Below, one piece after another: positions 51,348 to 61,249 of a stretch of 64,000 bases of DNA; position 1 is the stretch's first letter; each line of letters opens with the position of its first letter. The DNA is from Polaromonas sp. CG_9.7 (GTDB lineage: Bacteria > Pseudomonadota > Gammaproteobacteria > Burkholderiales > Burkholderiaceae_C). The position numbers and the translations under genes are program-made. The stretch is from NCBI RefSeq assembly GCF_015752205.1, contig NZ_JADOVG010000011.1:1-64000 (forward strand), given 5' to 3'. The notes under the pieces were generated by a model. That model did no database searches. It saw nothing but the letters and a program-made list of their open reading frames with translations, and was not told the DNA's origin.

Positions 51348-51701
51348 ACAGCAAGCAGTTTAACATTACATTTACGGCTGATCAGGCATGCAACTGAAAA
51401 TTTTCAGGATTTTAAAAAATACTGATCGGTGACGAAATGACGTCGCGACATCAGGCTCACTTTCTCATTCCAGAATCAGATAAACCGTTCCGTTGAACGG
51501 AACATCGGCTTTTCACAAATCGCGGCTAGTATCTGGTTTTAAACTGATACAACAACAAACGGAACTGGCCAATCTTCATTCTTCACGCGCTTTTGCAGAA
51601 CAGTCTTCAGCAGCGCGATTCCATGAAAGAGACTTCTTATCAAAACAAATCTTCCCATTTCCGGCGCCACTGCCGGGCTTCTCGCTGAATTCGAGGGCAT
51701 T

Positions 51702-53948
51702 GTGTCTGGTCACCGTGACGGCCATGGTTTCGTCCAGCGAAGCGACGGTGAGTCGGACATCTACCTGCCGCCGAACGAAATGCGCGCTGTGCTGCACAAC
51801 GACCGCGTCAAGGCGCGTATCGTGCGGCACGATCGAAAAAACCGGCCTGAGGGCCGCGTCACCGAAATCATCGAACGCTCGTCCAATCCGATCATTGGCC
51901 GCCTGTTGCAGGAAAGTGGTGTCTGGCTGGTAGCGCCCGAAGACAAGCGTTACGGCCAGGATGTACTGATTCCCAAGGGTGCCACTGGCACGGCAAAAAC
52001 AGGCCAGATCGTGGTCGTGCAGCTCACAGAGCCACCAGCTCTATTCGGTCAGCCGGTAGGGCGTGTGACCGAAGTGCTGGGTGAAATTGACGACCCGGGC
52101 ATGGAAATAGAAATAGCTGTGCGCAAATATGGCGTGCCGCACATCTTCAGCGACAACGCGCTGGCGCTTGCGCGCACATTGCCCGATGCGGTTCGCCCGG
52201 TCGACAAACAGCATCGTGTTGATTTGACTGATATTCCCCTCGTCACTATTGACGGCGAGGATGCGCGCGACTTTGACGATGCCGTTTATTGCGAGCCCGT
52301 GAAGGTAGGGCGTGGCAAGGGCTGGCGACTGCTGGTAGCGATTGCCGATGTGAGCCATTACGTCGAAACCGGAAGCGCGATTGACATTGACGCCTACGAC
52401 CGTGCCACCAGCGTGTATTTTCCGCGTCGCGTGATTCCCATGCTGCCCGAAAAGCTGTCCAACGGCCTGTGCTCGCTGAACCCGAATGTCGAGCGCCTGT
52501 GCATGGTCTGCGACATGCTCGTCAATGCCAAAGGTGAGGTTCAGGCCTACCAGTTTTATCCGGCAGTGATGCTCAGCCAGGCACGCCTGACGTACAACGA
52601 AGTGGCGGCAGTCCTGGGCAATACCCGTGGACCGGAAGCGCAGCAGCGAAAGGACATCGTGCCGCATCTGCTGCACCTGCACGAGGTGTACCAAGCCCTG
52701 CTCAAGGAGCGCGGCATGCGTGGCGCGGTTGATTTTGAAACCACTGAAACGCAGATCGTCTGTGATGAAGTTGGCCGGATCGAGAAAATCATTCCGCGTA
52801 CCCGAAATGTCGCGCACCGGATGATCGAAGAGTCGATGCTGGCGGCCAATGTCTGCTCTGCCGACTTTATTGCGCAAAGCAAACATACTGCGCTGTTCCG
52901 GGTCCATGAAAGCCCCACGCCCGAGAAGGTCGAACTGCTGCGCAACTATCTCAAGGCGGTTGGCATAGGCATGACGGTCAGCGACAACCCGGCGCCGGGT
53001 GAGTTCCAGCAAATCGCCAAGGCGACGAAGGACCGGCCGGATGCACTGCAGGTGCATTCCATGCTGCTGCGTTCCATGCAGCAGGCGGTTTACACGCCGG
53101 TAAACGCGGGCCACTTTGGCCTGGCCTACGAGGCCTACACGCACTTCACCAGTCCGATCCGCCGGTATCCCGACCTGTTGGTGCACCGGGTGATCAAGGC
53201 GATCCTGAAAAAGACGAAATACCAGTTGCCGGTATTGCCTACGCCTGGCGAAGCGCAAGCCAAGCTGTCCAAGCGGCTGGCTGCCCGTGTCAAGGAACCC
53301 ACTGAAAAGCCTAAGAAAGCCAGTGTGGACCAGCTTGCCTGGCAGGCAGCCGGACTGCATTGCAGTGGCAATGAACGCCGGGCTGATGAAGCCAGCCGCG
53401 ATGTGGAAGCCTGGCTCAAGTGCAAGTACATGCGCGAGCATCTGGGAGAGGAGTTTGGTGGCGTGGTCACTGCAGCGACCAGTTTCGGGGTTTTTGTGAC
53501 GCTTGACGCCATGTACGTCGAAGGTTTGGTGCATATCACCGAACTGGGCGGCGAATACTATCGCTTTGACGAAGCGCGGCAGGAATTGCGCGGCGAGCGC
53601 AGTGGCATGCGTTACGCATTGGGCACCCGGGTGCGTGTGCAGGTCAGCCGCGTCGATCTGGATGGCCGGAAAATTGATTTTCGCCTGGTCCATGAAGGCG
53701 AGGACAAGTCGGGAATCGTGAACCGGGCCATGAAAGACAAGAACGGCGGTACTGTGGACGAATCGTCCCTGCAGGATCGCAGCACCGGATCGCGCCGTAG
53801 CGGACGTGGGGAGCGTGAGGCGGGCAACAAGAGTCGCCAGTCTCCGCCTGACAGGGCATCGCCGTCGCAACCTCGTGCACGCAAGTCAGCAGCAAAAAAA
53901 GCATCCTTGGGTACCGTGCCAAAACAGGGCAAAAAGCCCCGTCGCTAG
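51702..53948 (+). CDS. rnr: Ribonuclease R
   Basis: A 748-residue 3'-5' exoribonuclease as read from the GTG at 51702. Cold-shock domains (GHRDGHGFVQRSDGESDIYL and the following OB fold), the RNB catalytic core with IDGEDARDFDDAVYCEP (metal-binding Asp residues), SVYFPRRVIPMLPEKLSNGLCSLNPNV and HFTSPIRRYPDLLVHR, then an S1 domain (FGGVVTAATSFGVFVTLDAM) and a Lys/Arg-rich tail. It degrades structured RNA, important in the cold. The N-terminal winged helix of E. coli RNase R is absent. Sequence that resembles RNase R continues in frame upstream of the GTG without a start codon, so the true start or a frameshift is unresolved. Confidence 0.93.
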   Translation: MSGHRDGHGFVQRSDGESDIYLPPNEMRAVLHNDRVKARIVRHDRKNRPEGRVTEIIERSSNPIIGRLLQESGVWLVAPEDKRYGQDVLIPKGATGTAKTGQIVVVQLTEPPALFGQPVGRVTEVLGEIDDPGMEIEIAVRKYGVPHIFSDNALALARTLPDAVRPVDKQHRVDLTDIPLVTIDGEDARDFDDAVYCEPVKVGRGKGWRLLVAIADVSHYVETGSAIDIDAYDRATSVYFPRRVIPMLPEKLSNGLCSLNPNVERLCMVCDMLVNAKGEVQAYQFYPAVMLSQARLTYNEVAAVLGNTRGPEAQQRKDIVPHLLHLHEVYQALLKERGMRGAVDFETTETQIVCDEVGRIEKIIPRTRNVAHRMIEESMLAANVCSADFIAQSKHTALFRVHESPTPEKVELLRNYLKAVGIGMTVSDNPAPGEFQQIAKATKDRPDALQVHSMLLRSMQQAVYTPVNAGHFGLAYEAYTHFTSPIRRYPDLLVHRVIKAILKKTKYQLPVLPTPGEAQAKLSKRLAARVKEPTEKPKKASVDQLAWQAAGLHCSGNERRADEASRDVEAWLKCKYMREHLGEEFGGVVTAATSFGVFVTLDAMYVEGLVHITELGGEYYRFDEARQELRGERSGMRYALGTRVRVQVSRVDLDGRKIDFRLVHEGEDKSGIVNRAMKDKNGGTVDESSLQDRSTGSRRSGRGEREAGNKSRQSPPDRASPSQPRARKSAAKKASLGTVPKQGKKPRR

Positions 53949-53989
53949 GACACCATGAACATTTTCATGCACCAACCTGACGGGCACAT

Positions 53990-54559
53990 ATGCTGATCCG
54001 GATTCTGGCGTTTCTGCTGGAAACTGCCTTTTTTGTGCTGATTGCTGCGGCGCTCCTGCGCGCCTGGATGAACTGGCTGCGCGTCAGCATGACCGGGCAG
54101 CCTGGCAGCTTCGTGATGGCCTTGACCGACTGGCTGATCAAGCCGCTGCGCCGTTCCCTGCCCAAGGCGTGGAGCAAATCTCGCGTGGATTGGGCCAGCG
54201 TGCTGGCCGCGGCGTTGATGGCGCTGGTTTATGCGGCGTTGGTGGGCTTGCTGTTTGGCATCTTTGGCCGTGTTGGCGAAGACGGACTGGATTGGGGGGC
54301 GGGTGTTTTTCTGCTGTTGCCCCTGGTTGCCGTCAAGATGCTGATCCGGGTCGCGTTGCAAACGCTGTTCATGCTGGTTCTGGGTTACGCCATCTTGTCC
54401 TGGGTCCAGCCAGGTTCCTGGGTGTATGGTCTGCTGGCCCGCCTGACTGAACCACTGCTGGAGCCGTTCCGGCGGGTAATCCCCACCATTGGTGGCGTTG
54501 ACCTGTCGGCGCTGGTCTTGCTACTTACGCTTCAAATTGGCATGATGGTTCTGGTCTGA
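53990..54559 (+). CDS. YggT-family membrane protein
   Basis: A 189-residue protein with two similar halves, each with a pair of hydrophobic helices and the YggT motif: LRAWMNWLRVSMTGQPGSFVMALTDWLIKPLRRSLP and AILSWVQPGSWVYGLLARLTEPLLEPFRRVIPTIGGVD. The P-x-R-R-x-x/I-P close to each half end is diagnostic. Function unclear; some relatives affect cell division or osmotic tolerance. The last 28 bases overlap the convergent nnr gene. Confidence 0.9.
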   Translation: MLIRILAFLLETAFFVLIAAALLRAWMNWLRVSMTGQPGSFVMALTDWLIKPLRRSLPKAWSKSRVDWASVLAAALMALVYAALVGLLFGIFGRVGEDGLDWGAGVFLLLPLVAVKMLIRVALQTLFMLVLGYAILSWVQPGSWVYGLLARLTEPLLEPFRRVIPTIGGVDLSALVLLLTLQIGMMVLV

Positions 54560-56118
54560 GCAGAGTGCCAGTGGGCAAGCCTTGACGCTGTCAGCGCCAT
54601 ATCTGGCCTGTTTGTGGCCCAGGTATCAGCTCTGTGGCCATGCTCGAACACCGCGCTTCGGGCCGCATCCAGGCTGCTTTGGCCCTGTGCCATGAAGGCG
54701 CCGATCAATCCTGCAAGTACATCGCCGGTCCCTGCAGTGGCCAACAGCGCATTGCCGGTTGGGTTGATCCAGACGGTCTGGCCGGGTCCCGCAACAACGG
54801 TTCCGGAACCCTTGAGTACCACCACGCAGTGAAACAGCTCGGCGAGTTGATGCGCTGTTTCAAGCCGGTTGCACTGGACCGCCGCAGCGCTTCTGCCGGT
54901 CAAGCGCGCCGCTTCCAAGGGGTGGGGCGTGATCACCGTGCTGTAGCCGCGGCCGTCCCGGGCCTTGAGCTGGATTTGCAGTTGCGGGTCGACGGCTATG
55001 GCATTGAGTGCATCGGCGTCCAGTACCAACCGCCTGGCCGTTGACAGCACCTTGGGAAGAACAGATGCCACTGAATGGCCGCCGCCACAGCCACACACCA
55101 GGACCTGGCTCACCATGTCCAGCGCATCCGGCGAGCGGAACATGAGTTCGGGTTGTTCCGTGTCAACCTGCAAATCGGGCATATTGCCAAGCAAGGCCAC
55201 GAAAACCCGGCCAGCGCCTGCATGCAGGGCAGCGCTCGCCGCCAGCAATGCGGCCCCAGTCATGTGCGTCGACGCTGTCGACTCGCCTCCAATGACCGCG
55301 ACATCGCCAAAGCTGCCTTTGTGAGTGGCATGCGCTTCCTGCGCGCGAGAGATGTGGCGGGTTCGATCTGCCCCCAGCAGCCAGGCGCAAGGATCGACAG
55401 GCAAGGCTTGTTCGGGAGCCTGCATGAGGCTGGCCCCGAGATCATCAAACCAGACCTCGCCTGCGCAGTCTTGTCCGCTGGCAGTGAACAACCCTGGCTT
55501 CAAGGTCAATAAATTTAAGGTAAAAAGACGGTTTGCGCCTGATGCACGGGCATTAATTGCTATGAATTTGATAGTTTTATCAAAGCTTTGTGCACCAGTG
55601 TCGGCATTCAGGCCAGTTGGAACATCGACCGACAGCCGCAATGCTGTACTGCATTGCATGGCATGAAGCCATTCCTGCATCAGGGCGCTTCCAGGCCGCG
55701 CTGGATCGAGTGCGGCGCCGATGCCGAGCAGCGCATCAATGCAGAGATCAAATTCTTCGGGCGGTTCGCTGGCCATGGTCACGCCCGCAGCCAATGCGCG
55801 CTGGCGCGATGCCTGGGCGTCCGGCGGAAGTCCAGCCTTGCCGGATGGAAAGCCGGTCCAGGTCACCACCACGCACTTGCCCCATTGATGCAGGTGCATC
55901 GCTGCCTCGAAACCATCGCCGCCGTTGTTGCCCGGCCCGCACGCGATCCAGATGCAACGGGCATGTGGTGCCAAAGCCATTGCCAGGCGTGCAACCGAAA
56001 GACCGGCGCGCTGCATCAGCATGTGCGGTGCAAGCTTGCTTGCCATCTGTTTCTCAATCAGGCGCGTACTGGCAACAGTGTGAAGCGGAAAACTTGTGAG
56101 GTTGGAGATTTTCTGCAT
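54532..56118 (-). CDS. nnr: Bifunctional NAD(P)H-hydrate epimerase/dehydratase
   Basis: A 528-residue metabolite-repair enzyme. The YjeF_N half (residues about 1-215) epimerises NAD(P)HX (ARCIWIACGPGNNGGDGFEAAMHL); the C-terminal half is an ADP-dependent dehydratase with VLVCGCGGGHS, RLVLDADALNAIA, VITPHPLEAARLTG, VVLKGSGTVVAGPGQTVWIN and the GTGDVLAGLIGA ribokinase-like motif. The start at 56118 begins the conserved part; upstream codons are not conserved. Near the domain boundary, bases 55505-55590 match the AT-rich interspersed repeat and code for DKTIKFIAINARASG, so that loop may be repeat-derived. It overlaps yggT by 28 bases at its end. Confidence 0.93.
   Translation of the reverse strand: MQKISNLTSFPLHTVASTRLIEKQMASKLAPHMLMQRAGLSVARLAMALAPHARCIWIACGPGNNGGDGFEAAMHLHQWGKCVVVTWTGFPSGKAGLPPDAQASRQRALAAGVTMASEPPEEFDLCIDALLGIGAALDPARPGSALMQEWLHAMQCSTALRLSVDVPTGLNADTGAQSFDKTIKFIAINARASGANRLFTLNLLTLKPGLFTASGQDCAGEVWFDDLGASLMQAPEQALPVDPCAWLLGADRTRHISRAQEAHATHKGSFGDVAVIGGESTASTHMTGAALLAASAALHAGAGRVFVALLGNMPDLQVDTEQPELMFRSPDALDMVSQVLVCGCGGGHSVASVLPKVLSTARRLVLDADALNAIAVDPQLQIQLKARDGRGYSTVITPHPLEAARLTGRSAAAVQCNRLETAHQLAELFHCVVVLKGSGTVVAGPGQTVWINPTGNALLATAGTGDVLAGLIGAFMAQGQSSLDAARSAVFEHGHRADTWATNRPDMALTASRLAHWHSAQTRTIMPI
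55505..55590 (-). repeat. AT-rich interspersed repeat inside nnr
   Basis: On the minus strand: GATAAAACTATCAAATTCAT, AGCAATTAATGCCCGTGCAT and CAGGCGC, the order ACTATCAAATT - ATAGC - TGC - GGCGC of the intergenic copies, with base composition clearly AT-richer than the rest of the gene. Confidence 0.45.
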
Positions 56119-56246
56119 TCCGCCATTGTGCGGGTTTGCCGATATTGCGAACGCTCCAAAAATTCGGCGGTCTGACAAAAAGGCGAAAAAAAGCCCGGCA
56201 AACCGGGCTGGCAAGCACACATCATGGTGCGAAGGCGTCAAAAGGG

Positions 56247-56750
56247 TCAGGCGTCAGGTGGAATCCTCAGAACCTGTCCCGGATAGATCTTGTCCGGATC
56301 GCTCAGCATGGGCTTGTTTGCCTCAAAAATCTGGGTGTATTTGTTGGGCGTTCCGTAGAACTGCTGGCTGATCTTGGACAGGTTGTCGCCGCTGGCCACG
56401 ACATACATTTTGGACTCGGGCGAACTGGTGGCGACGGTCATCATGTCTTTGACAGCAGCCACTTTTTCCACGTTCCCACAACACAAAAGAACTTTTTCCT
56501 TCGTTGCTTGGTCCGGTGCCAGCCCGGCCACTGTCACCGTGCTGCTGGGCGCATCAAAGCTGACCTGCAAGTTTTCAACCTTCAAACCCTGAGTATTAAT
56601 ATAGGCGGCAATTGCGTCTCCAGCCGTCTTGCTCAGGGCCGCAACATTTTCAGGTGTCGGTTTTGCGGTTGCGGCTTCCTGAGCCGCCTTGGCTTCGCCG
56701 CGACCGAAAAGTTTCTCGCCGGCTTCCTTGATAAAATCGAACATGCCCAT
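56247..56750 (-). CDS. BON/LysM protein, Kbp (YgaU)-like
   Basis: From the ATG at 56750 (GGAG site 8 bases upstream) the protein has 167 residues: N-terminal GMFDFIKEAGEKLFG, a BON domain (AAYINTQGLKVENLQVSFDA...KVLLCCGNVEKVAAVKDMMTV) and a C-terminal LysM domain (YVVASGDNLSKISQQFYGTP...LSDPDKIYPGQVLRIP). E. coli Kbp with this architecture binds K+ in the cytoplasm. No signal peptide is present here either. Two adjacent Cys in KVLLCCGNV are unusual. Confidence 0.9.
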   Translation of the reverse strand: MGMFDFIKEAGEKLFGRGEAKAAQEAATAKPTPENVAALSKTAGDAIAAYINTQGLKVENLQVSFDAPSSTVTVAGLAPDQATKEKVLLCCGNVEKVAAVKDMMTVATSSPESKMYVVASGDNLSKISQQFYGTPNKYTQIFEANKPMLSDPDKIYPGQVLRIPPDA

Positions 56751-57109
56751 TGGGATTCTCCAGTCAAAATGAATCGCCCGGTGCAACATGCCGGGACTGG
56801 AATCACTTTAAAGCTTTCTTGGGTCGCAACCGGCAGCGACTCTGTGACAGAGCCTGTAGGACAAGTCCGCCTTGAAACCATCACATACTTCCGGGCGCTG
56901 CCGTAACTCAGCACCGAGCCACTGAAGTCAACCCTGGCGGATTCACAGGCCGTAGGGATTCACAAAGTGCCAGCGGCCACAATTGCGATTTTCATATGCT
57001 GGAGTTGGACCGGGCATGAAGATCGCGCCTCATCGCGTCAAACGGGAACCTCCTGCTTTGACAAAAAGGTGGATACCGCTAAACCAGCAAGCATTCATAA
57101 ATAATATTT
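56751..57109. other. 359-bp gene-free spacer
   Basis: No credible coding frame or repeat seen. The part next to 56751 should hold the Kbp-like gene promoter; the AT-rich end near 57095-57110 is the tail of the amidase transcript. Confidence 0.5.
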
Positions 57110-58462
57110 TTATATCGAAGAAGCCAGGGCTGCCTCGATTTGCAGCGCCAAGTCCAGCAATGGATCATCATGCATGGCCGCATGCCATAGCATCAGCCCG
57201 ACCGGTAACTGGTCTGGTGTGTGGCAGGGAATGGAAATGGCGCAGCCGTCAAGCATGTTAACCACCGAGGTATTGCGCAGCAGCAGTGAATTGACGCGGA
57301 AAAATTCATCGTCGTTGTGCAGCACGCTTGCAATCGATGGCGCGACCATGGGCACGGTGGGAGACAGCACGGCGTCAAAGTTGTGCAGCCGCGCTTGCAT
57401 GCGGACAATCCATGCTTGGCGCGCTGCCAGCAAGTCGATGTAATCGGCGGCGCGCATGCTGGCGCCGCGCAGGATGCGAAGTGCTACGCGGGGGTCGTAT
57501 TGCGCTTCGTGCTCGGCCAGCAGTTTGCGGTGCCAAGCGTGACTTTCTGCTGCTGACAGTCCGCCTGTGGCGTTGATAGATGCCAATTCGTTGAGTTCTT
57601 CTAACGCCACCTCTTCAATACTGGCCCCCGCCCGGCGCAATTGCTGCAGGCTTTTCTCGAATGCCATCGCCACCGTGCTGCTCAACCCGTCCTGCATCAA
57701 AGTGCGCGCGACCGCCAGCCGACACGATGACAGCGGCTTGCAGGCCAGTCGGACGGTGCGTGCTGACAGAATTTCGTGCACCGTCACCGCATCGCGTACC
57801 GAGCGGGTCAGCGCGCCTATCGTGTCGAGGCTGGTTGACAGCGGCACGGCGCCGTTCAGCGGCACCAGGCGTGCGGTGCTTTTAAAGCCGACGATGCCGC
57901 ACAGTGCTGCAGGAATCCGCAGAGAGCCGCCAGTGTCGGAGCCCAGTCCCACCAGGGCCGCCCCGGTGGCGACAGACACGGCCGCGCCGGAGGACGAGCC
58001 CCCCGGAATGCGCTCGATATCGGCATCGGCCGGGTTCACAGGCGTGCCGTAGTGGGGATTGGTGCCGACACCTGAAAAAGCAAACTCGACCATGTTGGTG
58101 CGGCCAACCAGCACCGCGCCCGCAGCGCGCAGTCGTGCCACGGCGATGGCATCGGCCCGGGCGGGTGGCATTGCGGCGAGCACCTTCGATCCAGCCATGG
58201 TGACCTGTCCCGCTACATCGAAAAGGTCTTTGATCGAAACCGGAATGCCGGTCAGCGGCAAACTGGGATCTTTATCATTGCCACGTAGAGGTGAATTGGG
58301 CATGCCTTGGGCTTGTGCTGGCATGAAGGCATGGCGACAGGTGTCGCCCAAAGCTATAGACGCGGCCTGCGAAAGGATTTCCTCAGTGCTGTTTTGTCCA
58401 TCATGGACAGATTGCCGTGCGGCGTGAAGGTCGTTCGGTAATAAGGGTTTGTACGGGTTCAT
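57110..58462 (-). CDS. Amidase-signature family hydrolase
   Basis: A 450-residue amidase with the Ser-cisSer-Lys catalytic set: Lys in LTGIPVSIKDLFDVAGQVT (about residue 77), cis-Ser and the nucleophile in PGGSSSGAAVSVATGAALVGLGSDTGGSLRIPAALCGIVGFK (Ser about 154 and 178 by block position). Also the ADAIAVARLRAAGAVLVGRTNMVEFAFS block. Members hydrolyse diverse amides; the absence of gatB/gatC nearby argues against GatA. Substrate unknown. It stands alone, divergent from rpsB. Confidence 0.9.
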   Translation of the reverse strand: MNPYKPLLPNDLHAARQSVHDGQNSTEEILSQAASIALGDTCRHAFMPAQAQGMPNSPLRGNDKDPSLPLTGIPVSIKDLFDVAGQVTMAGSKVLAAMPPARADAIAVARLRAAGAVLVGRTNMVEFAFSGVGTNPHYGTPVNPADADIERIPGGSSSGAAVSVATGAALVGLGSDTGGSLRIPAALCGIVGFKSTARLVPLNGAVPLSTSLDTIGALTRSVRDAVTVHEILSARTVRLACKPLSSCRLAVARTLMQDGLSSTVAMAFEKSLQQLRRAGASIEEVALEELNELASINATGGLSAAESHAWHRKLLAEHEAQYDPRVALRILRGASMRAADYIDLLAARQAWIVRMQARLHNFDAVLSPTVPMVAPSIASVLHNDDEFFRVNSLLLRNTSVVNMLDGCAISIPCHTPDQLPVGLMLWHAAMHDDPLLDLALQIEAALASSI

Positions 58463-58472
58463 GGGGATGGAA

Positions 58473-58481
58473 TGTTATACT
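58473..58481 (+). promoter_or_regulatory. Extended -10 promoter element upstream of rpsB
   Basis: TGTTATACT: a TG-n-TATACT extended -10. The predicted start is about 58488, giving a leader of about 120 bases before the rpsB ATG. No good -35 at the right distance. Confidence 0.5.
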
Positions 58482-58610
58482 CAGCTGGCTCTGCCAATGG
58501 CGACAAGGTCGTTTGCAGGGTAAATCGCAAATCAGCCATACAAGGTGTTGTCCGGAAATTCCTCTGGCAATAAGCGCTGGTTTTAGAAACAACCTTCGGA
58601 GTTATGAATT

Positions 58611-59363
58611 ATGTCCACGAACATGCGCGAAATGCTGGAAGCCGGCGTCCATTTTGGTCACCAAACCCGCTTCTGGGACCCAAAAATGGCCCCCTTCATT
58701 TTTGGCCATCGCAATCGCATTCACATCATCAACCTAGAAAAATCGCTGCCGATGTTCCAGGAGGCGATGAAATTCGCCAAGCAGTTGACTGCCAACAACG
58801 GCACCATCCTGATGGTCGGCACCAAGCGTACCGCTCGCGAAACCGTAGCCTCCGAAGCGCAACGCGCCGGCATTCCTTACGTTGACCAGCGTTGGCTGGG
58901 TGGCATGCTGACCAACTTCAAGACGGTCAAGACCTCGATCAAGCGTCTGAAGGAAATGAAGGCTCAACAGGAAGCCGGCCTGGACACGATCAGCAAGAAA
59001 GAGCAGCTGACGTTCAAGCGCGAAATCGAAAAGCTTGAAAAAGACATCGGCGGCATCCAGGACATGACGGCATTGCCAGACGCCATCTTCGTGATCGACG
59101 TGGGTTTTCACAAAATTGCCATCCTGGAAGCCAAAAAGCTTGGCATTCCGCTGATCGGTGTGGTGGATACCAACCATTCTCCACTCGGAATCGACTACGT
59201 GATTCCCGGCAACGATGACTCCTCCAAGGCTGTGGCTCTCTATGCCCGCGGCATTGCAGACGCGGTGATCGAAGGCCGTGCCAGCGCCATGGACAATGTT
59301 GTCCGCGCCGTGTCTGACGAAGGCTCGGACGAGTTTGTCGAAGTGGAAAACGCTGCCGCTTGA
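58611..59363 (+). CDS. rpsB: 30S ribosomal protein S2
   Basis: A 250-residue S2: [106 protein letters not shown]. It starts the conserved rpsB-tsf-pyrH-frr cluster. GGAG precedes the ATG. Expression of tsf is probably lowered by the terminator-like hairpin at 59391. Confidence 0.98.
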   Translation: MSTNMREMLEAGVHFGHQTRFWDPKMAPFIFGHRNRIHIINLEKSLPMFQEAMKFAKQLTANNGTILMVGTKRTARETVASEAQRAGIPYVDQRWLGGMLTNFKTVKTSIKRLKEMKAQQEAGLDTISKKEQLTFKREIEKLEKDIGGIQDMTALPDAIFVIDVGFHKIAILEAKKLGIPLIGVVDTNHSPLGIDYVIPGNDDSSKAVALYARGIADAVIEGRASAMDNVVRAVSDEGSDEFVEVENAAA

Positions 59364-59390
59364 TCGTCATTGGCCCAGTGCCAAACGTAT

Positions 59391-59417
59391 AAAAGGGGCT
59401 CATGTAGCCCCTTTTTT
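59391..59417 (+). terminator. Terminator-like hairpin between rpsB and tsf
   Basis: AAAAGGGGCT, loop CATGT, AGCCCCTTTTTT. A seven-base GC-rich stem plus T tract within the operon suggests partial termination so that S2 is made in excess of downstream proteins. Confidence 0.8.
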
Positions 59418-59490
59418 GCAAGTTAACAAGATGAAGGGCGCGAACTGCAGCGAACTTCCAAGTCCTAAACGAAATTACGGAGAACTAGAA

Positions 59491-60411
59491 ATGGCAATGG
59501 CAATTACTGCAAAAATGGTGGCTGAACTGCGCGCCAAGACCGACGCACCGATGATGGAGTGCAAAAAAGCGCTGACCGAAGCGGAAGGCGACTTCGAAAA
59601 AGCCGAAGAACTGCTGCGCGTCAAACTTGGCAGCAAGGCCGGCAAAGCAGCTTCCCGCATCACCGCTGAAGGCGTAGTAGCCATGGCCCGTGAAGGTGAC
59701 AACGCCGCGCTGGTGGAAATCAACTGCGAAACCGACTTCGTGACCAAAAACGACAGTTTTCTGGCTTTTGCCGATGCGGTCGCACAAGCCATTGTCAAGA
59801 ACAATCCAGCCGATCTGGCCGCTCTTGCTGCATTGCCGATGTCCATGGACAGTTTTGGTCCTACCGTCGAAGACGTTCGCAAAGGCCTGATCGGCAAGAT
59901 CGGCGAAAACATGACGGTTCGCCGCTTCAAACGGTTTTCCGATGGCAAGTCGGCTGCTTACCTGCACGGCACACGCATTGGCGTGGTGGTCGAGTTTGAA
60001 GGCGACGAAGCCGCTGCCAAGGACGTGGCCATGCATGTGGCCGCCATGAAGCCAGTGGCCTTGTCCAGCGCCGATGTGCCGGCCGAGCTGGTGGCCCGTG
60101 AACGTTCAGTCGCTGCTGCCAAGGCGGCAGAAGACGCTTCTGTAGCGCAGGCTGCTGGCAAGCCAGTCCAGTCCGCTGAAATCGTTTCCAAGCGTATTGA
60201 AGGCGGCGTTCAGAAATACCTGAAGGAAGTCAGCCTGAACAACCAGACCTTTGTCAAGAATGACAAGCAGACTGTCGAGCAGATGCTCAAGGAAAAGGCG
60301 ACCAGCGTCAAATCTTTCACGCTGTATGTTGTCGGCGAAGGCATCGAAAAGAAGGTTGACGACTTCGCCGCCGAAGTTGCAGCTCAGGTGGCTGCCGCCA
60401 AGGGCGCCTGA
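59491..60411 (+). CDS. tsf: Elongation factor Ts
   Basis: A 306-residue EF-Ts, the nucleotide exchange factor of EF-Tu. N-terminal UBA-like block [20 protein letters not shown] (contact TDAPMM-C-K), [18 protein letters not shown] helix, [15 protein letters not shown], and two core domains. The ATG at 59491 has an ACGGAGA site; the long upstream frame is out of register with the conserved protein start. Confidence 0.97.
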   Translation: MAMAITAKMVAELRAKTDAPMMECKKALTEAEGDFEKAEELLRVKLGSKAGKAASRITAEGVVAMAREGDNAALVEINCETDFVTKNDSFLAFADAVAQAIVKNNPADLAALAALPMSMDSFGPTVEDVRKGLIGKIGENMTVRRFKRFSDGKSAAYLHGTRIGVVVEFEGDEAAAKDVAMHVAAMKPVALSSADVPAELVARERSVAAAKAAEDASVAQAAGKPVQSAEIVSKRIEGGVQKYLKEVSLNNQTFVKNDKQTVEQMLKEKATSVKSFTLYVVGEGIEKKVDDFAAEVAAQVAAAKGA

Positions 60412-60473
60412 GCCCTGGCGTTCATCCGGAAGTCCATTTTTTTACACATTAATCCCATCACGAAAGCAATCGC

Positions 60474-61184
60474 ATGCCAGCCTACAAGCGCATCTTGTTA
60501 AAACTGTCAGGCGAGGCCCTGATGGGCGATGATGCATTCGGCATCAACCGCGCAACCATTGTTCGCATGGTGGAGGAAATTGCCGAGGTCACGCGCATGG
60601 GCGTGCAGGTGGCTGTGGTCATCGGTGGCGGCAATATCTTTCGTGGCGTGGCCGGCGGTTCGGTGGGTATGGACCGCGCCACTGCCGATTACATGGGCAT
60701 GTTGGCCACGGTTATGAATGCCTTGGCGCTGGGAGATACCATGGACAAGGCCGGTCTGATTGCCCGCGTGATGTCGGCTATTGCCATTGAGCGTGTGGTG
60801 GAGCCTTATGTCCGGCCCAAGGCCTTGCAGTATCTGGAAGAGGGCAAGGTGGTTGTTTTTGCAGCTGGCACGGGTAATCCGTTTTTTACAACCGACACGG
60901 CCGCAGCCTTGCGCGGCGCTGAAATTGGTGCTGAAATTGTTTTGAAGGCTACCAAAGTTGATGGCGTCTATTCCGCGGATCCGAAAAAAGACCCACTGGC
61001 CACGCGCTACACCAATATCACTTTTGACGAAGTCATCGGCAAAAACCTTGAAGTGATGGACGCCACGGCGTTTGCGCTTTGCCGCGACCAAAAGCTGCCG
61101 ATCAAGATTTTCAGCATTTTCAAGCATGGTGCGCTTAAGCGAGTGGTCATGGGTGAGGACGAAGGAACCCTGGTTCACGTTTGA
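60474..61184 (+). CDS. pyrH: UMP kinase
   Basis: A 236-residue amino-acid-kinase-fold enzyme converting UMP to [93 protein letters not shown]. Typical length for hexameric bacterial PyrH. Third gene of the cluster. Confidence 0.98.
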   Translation: MPAYKRILLKLSGEALMGDDAFGINRATIVRMVEEIAEVTRMGVQVAVVIGGGNIFRGVAGGSVGMDRATADYMGMLATVMNALALGDTMDKAGLIARVMSAIAIERVVEPYVRPKALQYLEEGKVVVFAAGTGNPFFTTDTAAALRGAEIGAEIVLKATKVDGVYSADPKKDPLATRYTNITFDEVIGKNLEVMDATAFALCRDQKLPIKIFSIFKHGALKRVVMGEDEGTLVHV

Positions 61185-61249
61185 GTTTGCCTTTGGTGTC
61201 AAAGAGCCGTTGTGCATTTTTTTGAATTCAGTCATCAGGAGATTCGATA

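Larger units (their letters stand above)
51137..51701. other. Spacer with terminator, tRNA-Leu and the 5' region of rnr
   Basis: Apart from the terminator and the tRNA, the 350 bases from 51348 to 51701 hold the rnr promoter region. From about 51663 the frame of rnr reads ATAGLLAEFEGIVSGHRDGH, which looks like genuine RNase R sequence upstream of the only available start codon (GTG at 51702). A second frame from the ATG at 51623 encodes a short basic peptide and stops at 51688. Confidence 0.5.

Noticed and set aside
52041..53870. 609-residue open frame on the minus strand
   Set aside because: It lies antisense to rnr, whose motifs are intact; composition is that of a shadow frame.
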